From Allopontixanthobacter sediminis (lineage in GTDB: Bacteria > Pseudomonadota > Alphaproteobacteria > Sphingomonadales > Sphingomonadaceae): a stretch of DNA of 64,000 nucleotides. The translations under genes were made by a program, and so were the position numbers. The notes under the pieces were generated by a model. That model did not search any database. It saw nothing but the letters and a program-made list of their open reading frames with translations, and was not told the origin of the DNA. The stretch covers positions 186,001-250,000 of the forward strand of contig NZ_WTYL01000002.1 of NCBI RefSeq assembly GCF_009828115.1. The letters run 5' to 3'. Position 1 is the first letter of the stretch; each line of letters begins with the position of its first letter. Positions 29,880 through 37,684 of this stretch are shown piece after piece.

Positions 29880-30524
29880 ATGACGAAAGACCAGATTTTC
29901 GAATTTTTCCGCCGTCTGGCCGAGGATAATCCCGAACCGGAAACCGAGCTGGAATACGGCAACAATTTCCAGCTGGTGGTGGCGGTAGCGCTGTCGGCGC
30001 AAGCAACCGATGTCGGCGTTAACAAGGCCACGCGGGCTTTGTTCGAACGGGTCAAGACGCCGCAGCAAATGATCGAACTCGGCGAGGACGGGCTGAAAGA
30101 CTACATCAAGACAATCGGTCTGTTCAATTCCAAGGCCAAGAACGTCATCGAACTATCGCGGATGCTGGTCGACGAATTCGGCGGCGAAGTCCCGTCCGAC
30201 CGCGACGCGCTGACCCGGCTGCCCGGGGTGGGCCGAAAGACCGCCAACGTGGTGATGAACTGCGCCTTCGGGCACGAAACCTTCGCGGTCGACACGCATG
30301 TTTTCCGTGTCGGCAACCGCACAGGCCTCGCCAGCGGCAAGACCCCCGAAGCGGTCGAGGCGAAGCTGGAAAAGCGCGTCCCCCAGCCGTTCCGCCGCCA
30401 TGCCCACCACTGGTTGATCCTGCACGGGCGCTATACCTGCAAGGCGCGCACCCCGGAATGCTGGCGCTGCCCGGTGGTGGACCTGTGCAGCTTCAGGAAG
30501 AAAGTCCTGGAGCCGCCGCGCTAG
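29880..30524 (+). CDS. nth: endonuclease III
   Basis: Base-excision glycosylase/AP lyase for oxidised pyrimidines. In 214 residues the helix-hairpin-helix LPGVGRKTANVV includes catalytic Lys120, with Asp138 in VDTHVFRV. The [4Fe-4S] ligands are Cys187, 194, 197 and 203 (C-x6-C-x2-C-x5-C). It follows dapB by 10 bases and overlaps the 3' end of the convergent symporter gene by 32 bases. Confidence 0.96.
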   Translation: MTKDQIFEFFRRLAEDNPEPETELEYGNNFQLVVAVALSAQATDVGVNKATRALFERVKTPQQMIELGEDGLKDYIKTIGLFNSKAKNVIELSRMLVDEFGGEVPSDRDALTRLPGVGRKTANVVMNCAFGHETFAVDTHVFRVGNRTGLASGKTPEAVEAKLEKRVPQPFRRHAHHWLILHGRYTCKARTPECWRCPVVDLCSFRKKVLEPPR

Positions 30525-31848
30525 TCTCACCGCCGGTTACCCCGTCGAGTTCTCCGCTGGTGGCGGAGATGACCTGTGCAGCCACCAAATCGCCGATCAC
30601 GTTGAGCGTCGTGCGGCACATGTCGAGGAAGCGGTCCACCCCGAGGATCAGGCCGATCCCTTCCGGCGGCACCCCGACCCCGCCCAGGATCAGTGCGATC
30701 ACCGGCAGCGATCCGCCCGGCACGCCCGCGGTGCCGATCCCGGCCAGGATGCAGATGATCATCACGAAAATCTGGTCCGTGATCGTCAGGTCGACGCCGA
30801 AGAACTGGGCGAGGAACAGCACCGTCACGCCTTCGAACATGGCGGTCCCGTTCTGGTTCGCGGTGGCGCCGATGGTCAGCACGAAGCGCGCGATCTTGCG
30901 CGGCAGTTTCAACTCCATATCCGCGACCCGCAGCGCCGTCGGCAGCGTGGCGTTGGAACTGGCGGTCGAAAACGCCATCAGGCTTGCTTCGCGGGTCTGC
31001 TTGAAGAAGGCGATGGGGCTTTTCTTGCCGAGGAATTTCAGCAGCAGCGGGAACACGCCGAACATCTGGATGCCGAGCGCCAGCAGGACCACCCCGACAA
31101 ACGCCGCCAGCTTGAACAGCAGGTCCCAGCCGAATTGCGCGCTCAGATTGAACATGAAGCAGAAGATCGCGATCGGGGCCAATTGAATGACCAGCCCGAT
31201 CAGCCGCATGGCCACTTCGAACACCCCTTCGATGGCATCCTTAAGCGTTTCCGTGCGGCGGGTCTGGACCAGCAGCAAGCCGATACCGAAGAACAGCGCG
31301 AAGAACATCACCGCCAGGATGTCGTTGTTCGACATGGCGGAAATGATGTTGGACGGGACGATGGCAATCAGCTGGTTGACCCCGGCATCGCTTTCCGCAG
31401 ACGCCTGCACGATGCTGGCCGCGCCTTCGCCGCCTTGCGCCAGCAGATCCTGCGCTTCCGCCCGGTCGACGCCGGCGCCCGGTTGCAGCAAATTAACCGC
31501 TGTAATGCTGATCAGGACCGCGATGCTCGACACGATGACGGTGTAGATCAGCGTGCGAAGGCCGATCTTCTTGAGCGCGCGTATCTCGCCCATTTCGGCA
31601 ATGCCGACTACCAGCGCGGAAAACAGCAGCGGGATCACCAGCATGAACAGCAGGCGCAGGAAAATCTGCCCGATCGGCCCGGTCACATAGGTAATGATCG
31701 TGCCGATCCATTCGGCATCACGCGCGAAGGTATAGGCAAGCAGCCCGGCGGTCAGCCCTGCGACGAAGCCGATCAGGATACGCCATTGCAGCTTGCCGTG
31801 GCCGATCGGCGCGGCTTCGGCCGCCATCTCTGCTGCGTCAGTGCTCAT
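30493..31848 (-). CDS. dicarboxylate/amino acid:cation symporter (DAACS family)
   Basis: Inner-membrane Na+ or H+ coupled carrier of the GltP/DctA type for C4-dicarboxylates or acidic amino acids. The 451 residues contain the re-entrant loop serine motif (MAFSTASSNATLP), the NQNGTAMFEG segment and GVPGGSLPVIALIL, all typical of the family. The start overlaps the dapE stop by 4 bases (ATGA). A long segment after the third helix (VDRAEAQDLLAQ, 130-155) is the usual periplasmic loop. Substrate not resolved. Confidence 0.93.
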   Translation of the reverse strand: MSTDAAEMAAEAAPIGHGKLQWRILIGFVAGLTAGLLAYTFARDAEWIGTIITYVTGPIGQIFLRLLFMLVIPLLFSALVVGIAEMGEIRALKKIGLRTLIYTVIVSSIAVLISITAVNLLQPGAGVDRAEAQDLLAQGGEGAASIVQASAESDAGVNQLIAIVPSNIISAMSNNDILAVMFFALFFGIGLLLVQTRRTETLKDAIEGVFEVAMRLIGLVIQLAPIAIFCFMFNLSAQFGWDLLFKLAAFVGVVLLALGIQMFGVFPLLLKFLGKKSPIAFFKQTREASLMAFSTASSNATLPTALRVADMELKLPRKIARFVLTIGATANQNGTAMFEGVTVLFLAQFFGVDLTITDQIFVMIICILAGIGTAGVPGGSLPVIALILGGVGVPPEGIGLILGVDRFLDMCRTTLNVIGDLVAAQVISATSGELDGVTGGETSAAAPGLSS

Positions 31849-33035
31849 TCTGGGTTCCCCTGAAATTCCCGGCCGAGTGCCGCAAGCGCGATCCGGCGAT
31901 AGATCCGGCCTAGCGCATCCAGATCGGCGATGGCCACCGCTTCGTCGCGTTTATGCATGGTCGCGTTCACCAGCCCGAATTCGATCACCGGGCACAGCGC
32001 GCGCAGGAACCGCGCATCGGAGGTGCCGCCGGTGGTGGAGGCTTCCGGCTCGATCCCTGTTTCCGCTTTGACCGCTGCGGCAATCATCACGGAAAATTCG
32101 CCCGGCGGGGTGAGGAACGGCTCGCCGGAAATGACCGGGAGGGCGGTGCCGCCATGCTTCACGGCAATCGCGGTCACCATTTCGGACAGGGACGCCCCGC
32201 TGTGCCGGTCGTTGAAGCGGATCGAGACACGCGCCTTCGCGGTTTCCGGAATGACGTTATGCGCGGGATTGCCGACCTCCAGATCGGTGATTTCGAGGTT
32301 GGAGGGCTGGAACCAGTCGGTGCCCTCGTCCAGCTCCAGCGCGTCGAGTTCGGCCAGGATGCGGACCATGGGGGGGATCGGATTGTCGGCCAGGTGCGGA
32401 TAGGCGACATGGCCCTGCGTGCCCGCCACTTCGAGCCAGATATTGACCGATCCGCGCCGCCCGATCTTCATCATGTCGCCCATCCGGTTGACCGAGGTCG
32501 GTTCCCCTACCAGGCAAAGGTCCGGCACATCGCCCCGCTGGCGGATCAGGTCGATGATCGCTTTGGTGCCGTAAGTGGCCGGGCCTTCCTCGTCGCCGGT
32601 GATGATGAAACTGAGGGTCCCCGCATCCGCCGGGACTTGCCCCGCAGCGGCGACCATGGCGGCGATCGCGCCCTTCATGTCGACCGCTCCGCGCCCGTAC
32701 AAAAGGTCCCCGCCCGGCGCGCTGCGTATCGCGGGAATGAAAGGATCGCTCGACCAGGCCGGGCCAGGGGGGACCACATCCAGGTGCCCGGCAAAGGCAA
32801 GATGGCGGCTGCCCGCTGGCCCACGCCGGATAGCGAACAGGTTTTCTACCGGCCCGTCGGGCGCTTCGCCCTTGATGAAGCGGATAATCTCGAATCCGAG
32901 CGGCTGGAGCAGGGCTTCCATTACCGAAAACACCTCGCCGGTGGCGGGGGTCACGCTTTCGGCGGCGATCAGGCGCTGGGCATAGGCCAAGGCGGAATGG
33001 TCGGCGGCGGAAAGCGCGTGGCTGGTGTCGGTCAT
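31845..33035 (-). CDS. dapE: succinyl-diaminopimelate desuccinylase
   Basis: Di-zinc M20-family amidohydrolase that produces L,L-diaminopimelate for lysine and peptidoglycan. The 396 residues show FAGHLDVVPPG (zinc His and general-base Asp), YGRGAVDMKGAIAAM, FIITGDEEGPA (catalytic Glu pair) and a C-terminal TTGGTSDARF. I chose ATG 33035 because family sequence starts there; an upstream extension overlaps the divergent cupin gene. It is co-transcribed with the symporter gene. Confidence 0.95.
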   Translation of the reverse strand: MTDTSHALSAADHSALAYAQRLIAAESVTPATGEVFSVMEALLQPLGFEIIRFIKGEAPDGPVENLFAIRRGPAGSRHLAFAGHLDVVPPGPAWSSDPFIPAIRSAPGGDLLYGRGAVDMKGAIAAMVAAAGQVPADAGTLSFIITGDEEGPATYGTKAIIDLIRQRGDVPDLCLVGEPTSVNRMGDMMKIGRRGSVNIWLEVAGTQGHVAYPHLADNPIPPMVRILAELDALELDEGTDWFQPSNLEITDLEVGNPAHNVIPETAKARVSIRFNDRHSGASLSEMVTAIAVKHGGTALPVISGEPFLTPPGEFSVMIAAAVKAETGIEPEASTTGGTSDARFLRALCPVIEFGLVNATMHKRDEAVAIADLDALGRIYRRIALAALGREFQGNPE

Positions 33036-33101
33036 CGAAATGTGCCTAAAGCACTGTGATGCCGCTTTCCAGCACGAGTTCCAATCAGGAGGCACCGCCC
33101 T

Positions 33102-33566
33102 ATGCCCAAAGTCGATCTCGCCGCAATTCCGCAAACCAACGCGACCGGCTATCCCCCGCCGTTCGATGCCGCCGTCAAGGACCGATGGTACCGCCGGCTC
33201 GCCCCGGCTGCGGGGCTGACCTATCTTGGCGCCAGCCATGTCGTGCTGAAACCGGGAGCATGGTCATCGCAGCGCCATTGGCACGATGACGAGGACGAAT
33301 TGCTGGTGATTATCTCGGGCGAAGCGGTGTTGGTGGATGATGATGGCGAGACGCTGCTGCGGCCCGGTGACATCGCGGCCTTTCCCGCGGCCGACGGGAA
33401 CGGGCATCACTTGCGCAACCTGGGCGACACGGACTGCGTGTTCCTGGTCGTCGGCGCGGGGGAGAAACTGTCCGGCGGGGCCTATTCCGATATCGACATG
33501 ATTTTCGACGAGCATGGCTATTATCGCAGGGACGGGACCCCCTACGGTTCGGAACGCACACGGTAG
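33102..33566 (+). CDS. cupin-domain protein
   Basis: Single-domain cupin of 154 residues. Motif 1 is WSSQRHWHDDEDELLVIISGEAVL (metal ligands His, His, Glu) and motif 2 is GDIAAFPAADGNGHHLRN, so a metal-bound beta-barrel is expected. The reaction is unknown; such proteins range from sugar epimerases to binding proteins. AGGAGG at 33087-33092 gives an excellent ribosome site, 9 bases before ATG 33102. Confidence 0.85.
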   Translation: MPKVDLAAIPQTNATGYPPPFDAAVKDRWYRRLAPAAGLTYLGASHVVLKPGAWSSQRHWHDDEDELLVIISGEAVLVDDDGETLLRPGDIAAFPAADGNGHHLRNLGDTDCVFLVVGAGEKLSGGAYSDIDMIFDEHGYYRRDGTPYGSERTR

Positions 33567-33593
33567 CCCGACGAGGGCAGAGAGGGTTTCGGA

Positions 33594-34202
33594 TTGGACT
33601 GGCTCGGTTTCGCGCTGGCGGTGCTGCTGATCGAGATTACGCCGGGGCCCAACATGGCCTGGCTGGTCTCGCTGACGCTTGCCGACGGACGGCGCGCGGG
33701 CATTGCGGCCGTGGCTGGGGTTGCGCTTGGCCTCAGCATCAACGCCGCATTTTCCAGCGCCGGACTGAACGCCTTGCTGACCCACGTCCCCGCAATCGCC
33801 AGCTGGGCCGGCATAGCCGCCGGAGCCATGATGTTCTGGCTGGCATGGCGCGGCTGGCTGGAAAGCGGCGAATCCTCCCCGATTGCGGTGGCCCACCGCC
33901 GGCCCCGGCGTGACTTCGCGGCGGGGGTCGGGATAAATCTGCTCAACGCCAAGGCGGCGCTGTTCTTCATTTCCGTGGTCCCGGAATTCACCTCCGGCCC
34001 GCAGGCGGGACTTGGCGAGATCCTGGTGCTCGGCATGACCAGCGTGGTGATCGCCACGCTGATCCACCTGGCCCTGGTATTTGGCGCGGAACGATTGCGC
34101 GGCTTTGTCACCAGCCCCGCGGCCAACGCCGGCTTCCGGCGCAGCCTGTCAGTGATCATGGCTCTCGTGGGATGCTGGTTTATTTACGGCGCGCTGCGCT
34201 GA
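33594..34202 (+). CDS. LysE/RhtB-family amino-acid exporter
   Basis: Inner-membrane exporter of about 202 residues and six helices. The N-terminal ITPGPNMAWLVSLTLADGRRAG and central INLLNAKAALFFISVVPEF are the family signature segments. TTG 33594 is the only suitable start, with GAGAGGG about 8 bases upstream. The substrate (lysine, threonine, homoserine or other) is not predictable. Confidence 0.88.
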   Translation: MDWLGFALAVLLIEITPGPNMAWLVSLTLADGRRAGIAAVAGVALGLSINAAFSSAGLNALLTHVPAIASWAGIAAGAMMFWLAWRGWLESGESSPIAVAHRRPRRDFAAGVGINLLNAKAALFFISVVPEFTSGPQAGLGEILVLGMTSVVIATLIHLALVFGAERLRGFVTSPAANAGFRRSLSVIMALVGCWFIYGALR

Positions 34203-34208
34203 TCCGGA

Positions 34209-35114
34209 TTACTCGCGGCGTTCCGGGACCGCCAGCGGACCGGGCGCGAAGGCCTCGTCCAGCATGGCCGCCATCCGGACCCCGGCCTGAATGATGCGCC
34301 GCTGCGAAATGGGTATCGCGGCGACGATACCCTCCTGGGAGAGCGCGGCTTCCTTGGGCAGATCGCCTGCGCAGACATCCTGGTCGAAAGCGCCCGGATA
34401 GACGAAGTCACGGGCCAGCTGCCAGCTCTCGCGGCCCCATTCCGCCGGATCCCCGCCGCCGATTTCAGCGCGTTCTGCCGCGTCATACCGGCGGATCAGC
34501 GAGGGCCGGGCCGAAGTGATCGCGCGCTCCGCCAGCGTGCTGTCCCAGATGGAATGCAGGTTCAGCCCCGGCACGATCCCGTATTCGGTCACCCGGTCAT
34601 TCCCGCCGCGGTCGTCCTTGTCGCCGGAATGCAGGGGCATATGCACATCGCCGATGAAATGGACGAGGAACGTAAGCGCTTCCAGCCGGACATTGGGCGG
34701 CAGACTTTCGTCGGCAAGGATGCGTTGGTTGCGCTCGATCTGACCGGTAACGCAATTGCCGCCGCTGCAATTGCTGCGCGCGTTATACGGCTCGCAGATC
34801 GGCGCGGTCCGGTAATGCCACGCTGCGGTAAAGCCCCAGCGCCAACCTTCGCGCCGCACGCAATCGGGCCACACGGCGGCGTCCTGCAAGCTGCGAAGCG
34901 CGCAGTCCGGGGTCCCGATCTGGCGCTCGTAAGAAAGCAGCCGCGCGATCGCGGCCCGCGTTTCGGGCTTCACATTGGCCAGCGCGACATCGGCGGTGGT
35001 CCGGTGACCGAATTCGCCCCACGCCGCCGCTGGCACCGCGATGAAGGCAGTCAATGCCAGCGCGAGGGCGGCAATCAGGTGGCGGGCGCGACTTCGTATT
35101 GTTCCAGAACCCAT
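34209..35114 (-). CDS. S1/P1-type zinc nuclease, secreted
   Basis: Periplasmic or secreted phospholipase C/P1-nuclease fold enzyme that cuts single-stranded nucleic acids. After a signal peptide ending VPAAA, the mature chain should begin WGEFGHRTTADVA; in this family the N-terminal Trp itself coordinates zinc, so the cleavage site is meaningful. Further zinc ligands appear in VHFIGDVHMPLHSGDKDD and LNLHSIWDS. There are four or more Cys for disulfides. ATG 35114 lies inside the upstream GST gene, with a 40-base overlap. About 301 residues. Confidence 0.88.
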   Translation of the reverse strand: MGSGTIRSRARHLIAALALALTAFIAVPAAAWGEFGHRTTADVALANVKPETRAAIARLLSYERQIGTPDCALRSLQDAAVWPDCVRREGWRWGFTAAWHYRTAPICEPYNARSNCSGGNCVTGQIERNQRILADESLPPNVRLEALTFLVHFIGDVHMPLHSGDKDDRGGNDRVTEYGIVPGLNLHSIWDSTLAERAITSARPSLIRRYDAAERAEIGGGDPAEWGRESWQLARDFVYPGAFDQDVCAGDLPKEAALSQEGIVAAIPISQRRIIQAGVRMAAMLDEAFAPGPLAVPERRE

Positions 35115-35740
35115 TGTTCGTCCTCTGCTGCGCTGACCCAGCTCTGCATCCATTCATGTTCCCACACCGCCTGCATATAGGCCTCGGCAAAGCCGGGAAC
35201 GCCGATGCGGTAGGTGACGAAACGGCTGACCACGGGGGCGAAAAAGATGTCCGCCGCGCCGAATGTGCCGAACAGGAACGGGCCGCCCTGTCCGAACCGG
35301 GCGCGGGCCTCCGCCCACAATTGCAGGATGCGGACGATGTCGACCTTGCATTCGTCGGGCAGCTGGAGGCCGTCATGGCGGCTGCGCATATTCATCGGGC
35401 AGGTCCGCCGCAGGCTCAGGAAGCTGCTGTGCATTTCGGCGACCATCGACCGCGCCATGCCGCGCGCCGCGTCATCTTTAGGCCAGTACCGGTCGCGCCC
35501 GACCTTGTCGCCGAGGTATTCCATGATCGCGAGGCTGTCCCAGATGACGGTTTCCCCGTCCCACAGGATCGGTACCTTGCCGGCGGGCATGATCTCGCCC
35601 GACTGGCGCTTGACCGTTTCCCATTCCTCGCCGCCGATGTTGACGGTCAGTTCCTCGAACGACAGGCCGGACTGCTTGCATGCCAGCCACCCGCGCAGGC
35701 TCCAGCTGGAATAGTTCTTGTTGCCGATAATCAGCTTCAT
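35075..35740 (-). CDS. glutathione S-transferase family protein
   Basis: Cytosolic GST of 221 residues. The N-terminal thioredoxin fold has NYSSWSLRGWLACKQ (candidate catalytic Ser/Tyr near residue 10) and the glutathione-binding AGKVPILWDGETVIWDSLAIMEYL, followed by an all-helical domain. The real substrate is unknown. ATG 35740 is well placed. Its 3' end overlaps the following S1/P1 nuclease gene, so the two are probably co-transcribed. Confidence 0.92.
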   Translation of the reverse strand: MKLIIGNKNYSSWSLRGWLACKQSGLSFEELTVNIGGEEWETVKRQSGEIMPAGKVPILWDGETVIWDSLAIMEYLGDKVGRDRYWPKDDAARGMARSMVAEMHSSFLSLRRTCPMNMRSRHDGLQLPDECKVDIVRILQLWAEARARFGQGGPFLFGTFGAADIFFAPVVSRFVTYRIGVPGFAEAYMQAVWEHEWMQSWVSAAEDEQWVLEQYEVAPAT

Positions 35741-35884
35741 TCGCGCACCTTACATCCCGCCAAGTCGCCGCGATAGGCGTTCAGGCTAGCAGTGTCGAGA
35801 CTGGGAAAGGGAAATCGCAGGCCCTTTCGCCGCCCGGCACAAGCTGTATGGATGCGCGCATTCCGGCAGCACGAAAGGCCCGTG

Positions 35885-36562
35885 ATGAAGTATGACGACG
35901 TAGTTCTGGGGCGCCGCTCGATCCGCGGATACAAGCCCGATCCGGTGCCGGAGACGCTGATCCGCGAAGTGCTCGAGATCGCCATGCGCACGCCGTCCTC
36001 GATGAACACCCAGCCGTGGAATTTCTATGTCATTACCGGCGAACCGCTCGACCGGATCCGCGCGGGCAACACCGAGCGGATGATCGCCGGAGTGCCCCAG
36101 AGCCGGGAATTCCGTACCGGCGAGGCGTTCGGCGGCGTGCACCGCGAACGCCAAATCGGGGTGGCGAAACAATTGTTCGGCGCGATGGGGATCGAGCGTG
36201 ACGACGCCAACCGCCGGCAGGACTGGGTGCTGCGCGGGTTCCGCCAGTTCGATGCGCCGGTTTGCGTGATCGTGACCTACGACAAGGTGCTGAGCGGCAG
36301 CGACGACACCGCTTTCGATTGCGGCGCGGTCGCCACGGCGCTGGTCAACGCGGCCTGGTCACGCGGGCTGGGTGCGGTGATCAACAGCCAGGGTATCATG
36401 CAGAGCCCGGTCGTGCGCGGACACGCCGGGATTGCCGAAGACCAGGTGATCATGAAGTCGATCGCGCTCGGCTGGCCGGACGAAGACTTCCCGGCAAACG
36501 CGGTCGTCTCGTCCCGCAAGAGCGTGGACGAAGCGGCGGTATTCGTCGGGTTCGAGCAGTAG
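35885..36562 (+). CDS. nitroreductase family protein
   Basis: FMN-dependent oxidoreductase of 225 residues. The start VLGRRSIRGYKPDPVP and the FMN-binding TPSSMNTQPWNFYVITG are typical, as is the C-terminal SIALGWPDEDFPAN. It reduces nitroaromatics, quinones or enones in other members; the natural substrate is not evident. ATG 35885 is chosen over an upstream in-frame start because the family begins at VLGRRS. It ends 2 bases from the convergent DUF6481 gene. Confidence 0.92.
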   Translation: MKYDDVVLGRRSIRGYKPDPVPETLIREVLEIAMRTPSSMNTQPWNFYVITGEPLDRIRAGNTERMIAGVPQSREFRTGEAFGGVHRERQIGVAKQLFGAMGIERDDANRRQDWVLRGFRQFDAPVCVIVTYDKVLSGSDDTAFDCGAVATALVNAAWSRGLGAVINSQGIMQSPVVRGHAGIAEDQVIMKSIALGWPDEDFPANAVVSSRKSVDEAAVFVGFEQ

Positions 36563-36564
36563 GC

Positions 36565-36915
36565 TTACTTCTTTTTCTTGCGCTTCTTGCGGGCGGCGTA
36601 ACGCTCGTCGCGGGCGGCCTTCTTTTCTTCTTCGGTAGCTTCCGGAATGATCGCGGCAGCGGCAGCGGCGGCGGCTTCGGCGGCAGCCTGTTCCTTGGCG
36701 GCTTCACGCTCCGCCTTTTCCCGCTCGCGTTCGGCCTGCTTCTCGGCACGGGCAGCGGCCTGCGCGGCTTCCTTGGCGAGACGGGCGGCCTTGCGTTCGG
36801 CTAGTACTTCTTCGCTGATAGGGGGCTTGGCCTTCATCTTCTCGAGCGCTGCCAGCTTGGCCTTTTCGGCCATGGCGGTGCGTTCCTGGAAGCTCGGCTG
36901 TTTGAATGGCGGCAT
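36565..36915 (-). CDS. DUF6481-like Lys/Ala/Glu-rich coiled-coil protein
   Basis: Protein of 116 residues, mostly one long charged helix (Ala, Lys, Glu, Arg), starting MPPFKQPSFQERTAMAEKAK and ending in a Lys/Arg tail. The N-terminal FKxPxFQER motif fits the DUF6481 family known from sphingomonads. No enzymatic residues; a nucleic-acid- or membrane-binding scaffold role is conceivable but unproven. It lies downstream of engB on the same strand. Confidence 0.72.
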   Translation of the reverse strand: MPPFKQPSFQERTAMAEKAKLAALEKMKAKPPISEEVLAERKAARLAKEAAQAAARAEKQAEREREKAEREAAKEQAAAEAAAAAAAAIIPEATEEEKKAARDERYAARKKRKKKK

Positions 36916-37003
36916 TAAGTGTCGTTTCCTAAAGGTTCAATTCGGAGGGAGTGTCGGTCGTGATTCGGGTCAGTTCGCAGCGCCGGTAAACGGTCGGAAG
37001 CGG

Positions 37004-37684
37004 TCAGACCCCGGCGTCCGATAGCACAGCGGCGCGCAATTCGGGAATTCCCATCCCCTTTTCCGCGCTGGTGACGTGCATTTCGGGGAACGCGGCGGGG
37101 TGCTTGCGGACTTCGTCGGCGACCTTTTCGATCACCGCGTCGAGTTCACTGGCCTTGATCTTGTCCGCCTTGGTCAACACCACGCGGTAGCCCACGGCAG
37201 CTTCGTCCAGCATCTGCATCATGTCGCGGTCGACTTCCTTGATGCCGTGGCGCGAATCGATCAGCACCAGATTGCGGTGCAGCACCTGCCGCCCGCGAAG
37301 GTAGCTTTTGACCAGCTTCTTCCACTTGTCGACCACCGCCGGCGGCGCCTTGGCGAAGCCATAGCCCGGCATGTCGACCAGCCGGAACAGCGTCGGTTCA
37401 CCAACCTCGAAGAAGTTGAGTTCCTGCGTGCGGCCCGGAGTTACCGAGGCGCGGGCAATCGACCTGCGGCCGGTCAGCGCGTTGAGGAGCGAGGATTTGC
37501 CGACATTGCTGCGCCCGCAGAAAGCGATTTCCGGCACCGTCGGTTCGGGCAGGAATTTCAGCTGCGGGGCGGACAGCAGGAAATCGACCCGGCCCGAAAA
37601 CAACTTGGATGCGCGGCGGGCAAGCAGTTCCCGCTCGCGCTCCTCAGCACCGCTAACGTCAGGCCGGGCTTCACTATCGCTCAC
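37004..37684 (-). CDS. engB: ribosome biogenesis GTPase EngB/YsxC
   Basis: Essential small GTPase of 226 residues needed for late 50S assembly. GTPase motifs are visible: G1 GRSNVGKS, G2 region TPGRTQ, G3 DMPGYG and G4 TKAD. Its start overlaps the yidC stop by 4 bases, completing the rpmH-rnpA-yidD-yidC-engB order that is usual in alphaproteobacteria. Confidence 0.96.
   Translation of the reverse strand: MSDSEARPDVSGAEERERELLARRASKLFSGRVDFLLSAPQLKFLPEPTVPEIAFCGRSNVGKSSLLNALTGRRSIARASVTPGRTQELNFFEVGEPTLFRLVDMPGYGFAKAPPAVVDKWKKLVKSYLRGRQVLHRNLVLIDSRHGIKEVDRDMMQMLDEAAVGYRVVLTKADKIKASELDAVIEKVADEVRKHPAAFPEMHVTSAEKGMGIPELRAAVLSDAGV

Noticed and set aside
30493-30524. Overlap of nth with the convergent symporter gene as a sign of misannotation
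   Set aside because: Both C-termini contain conserved family sequence up to the stop codons, so the 32-base tail overlap appears genuine.
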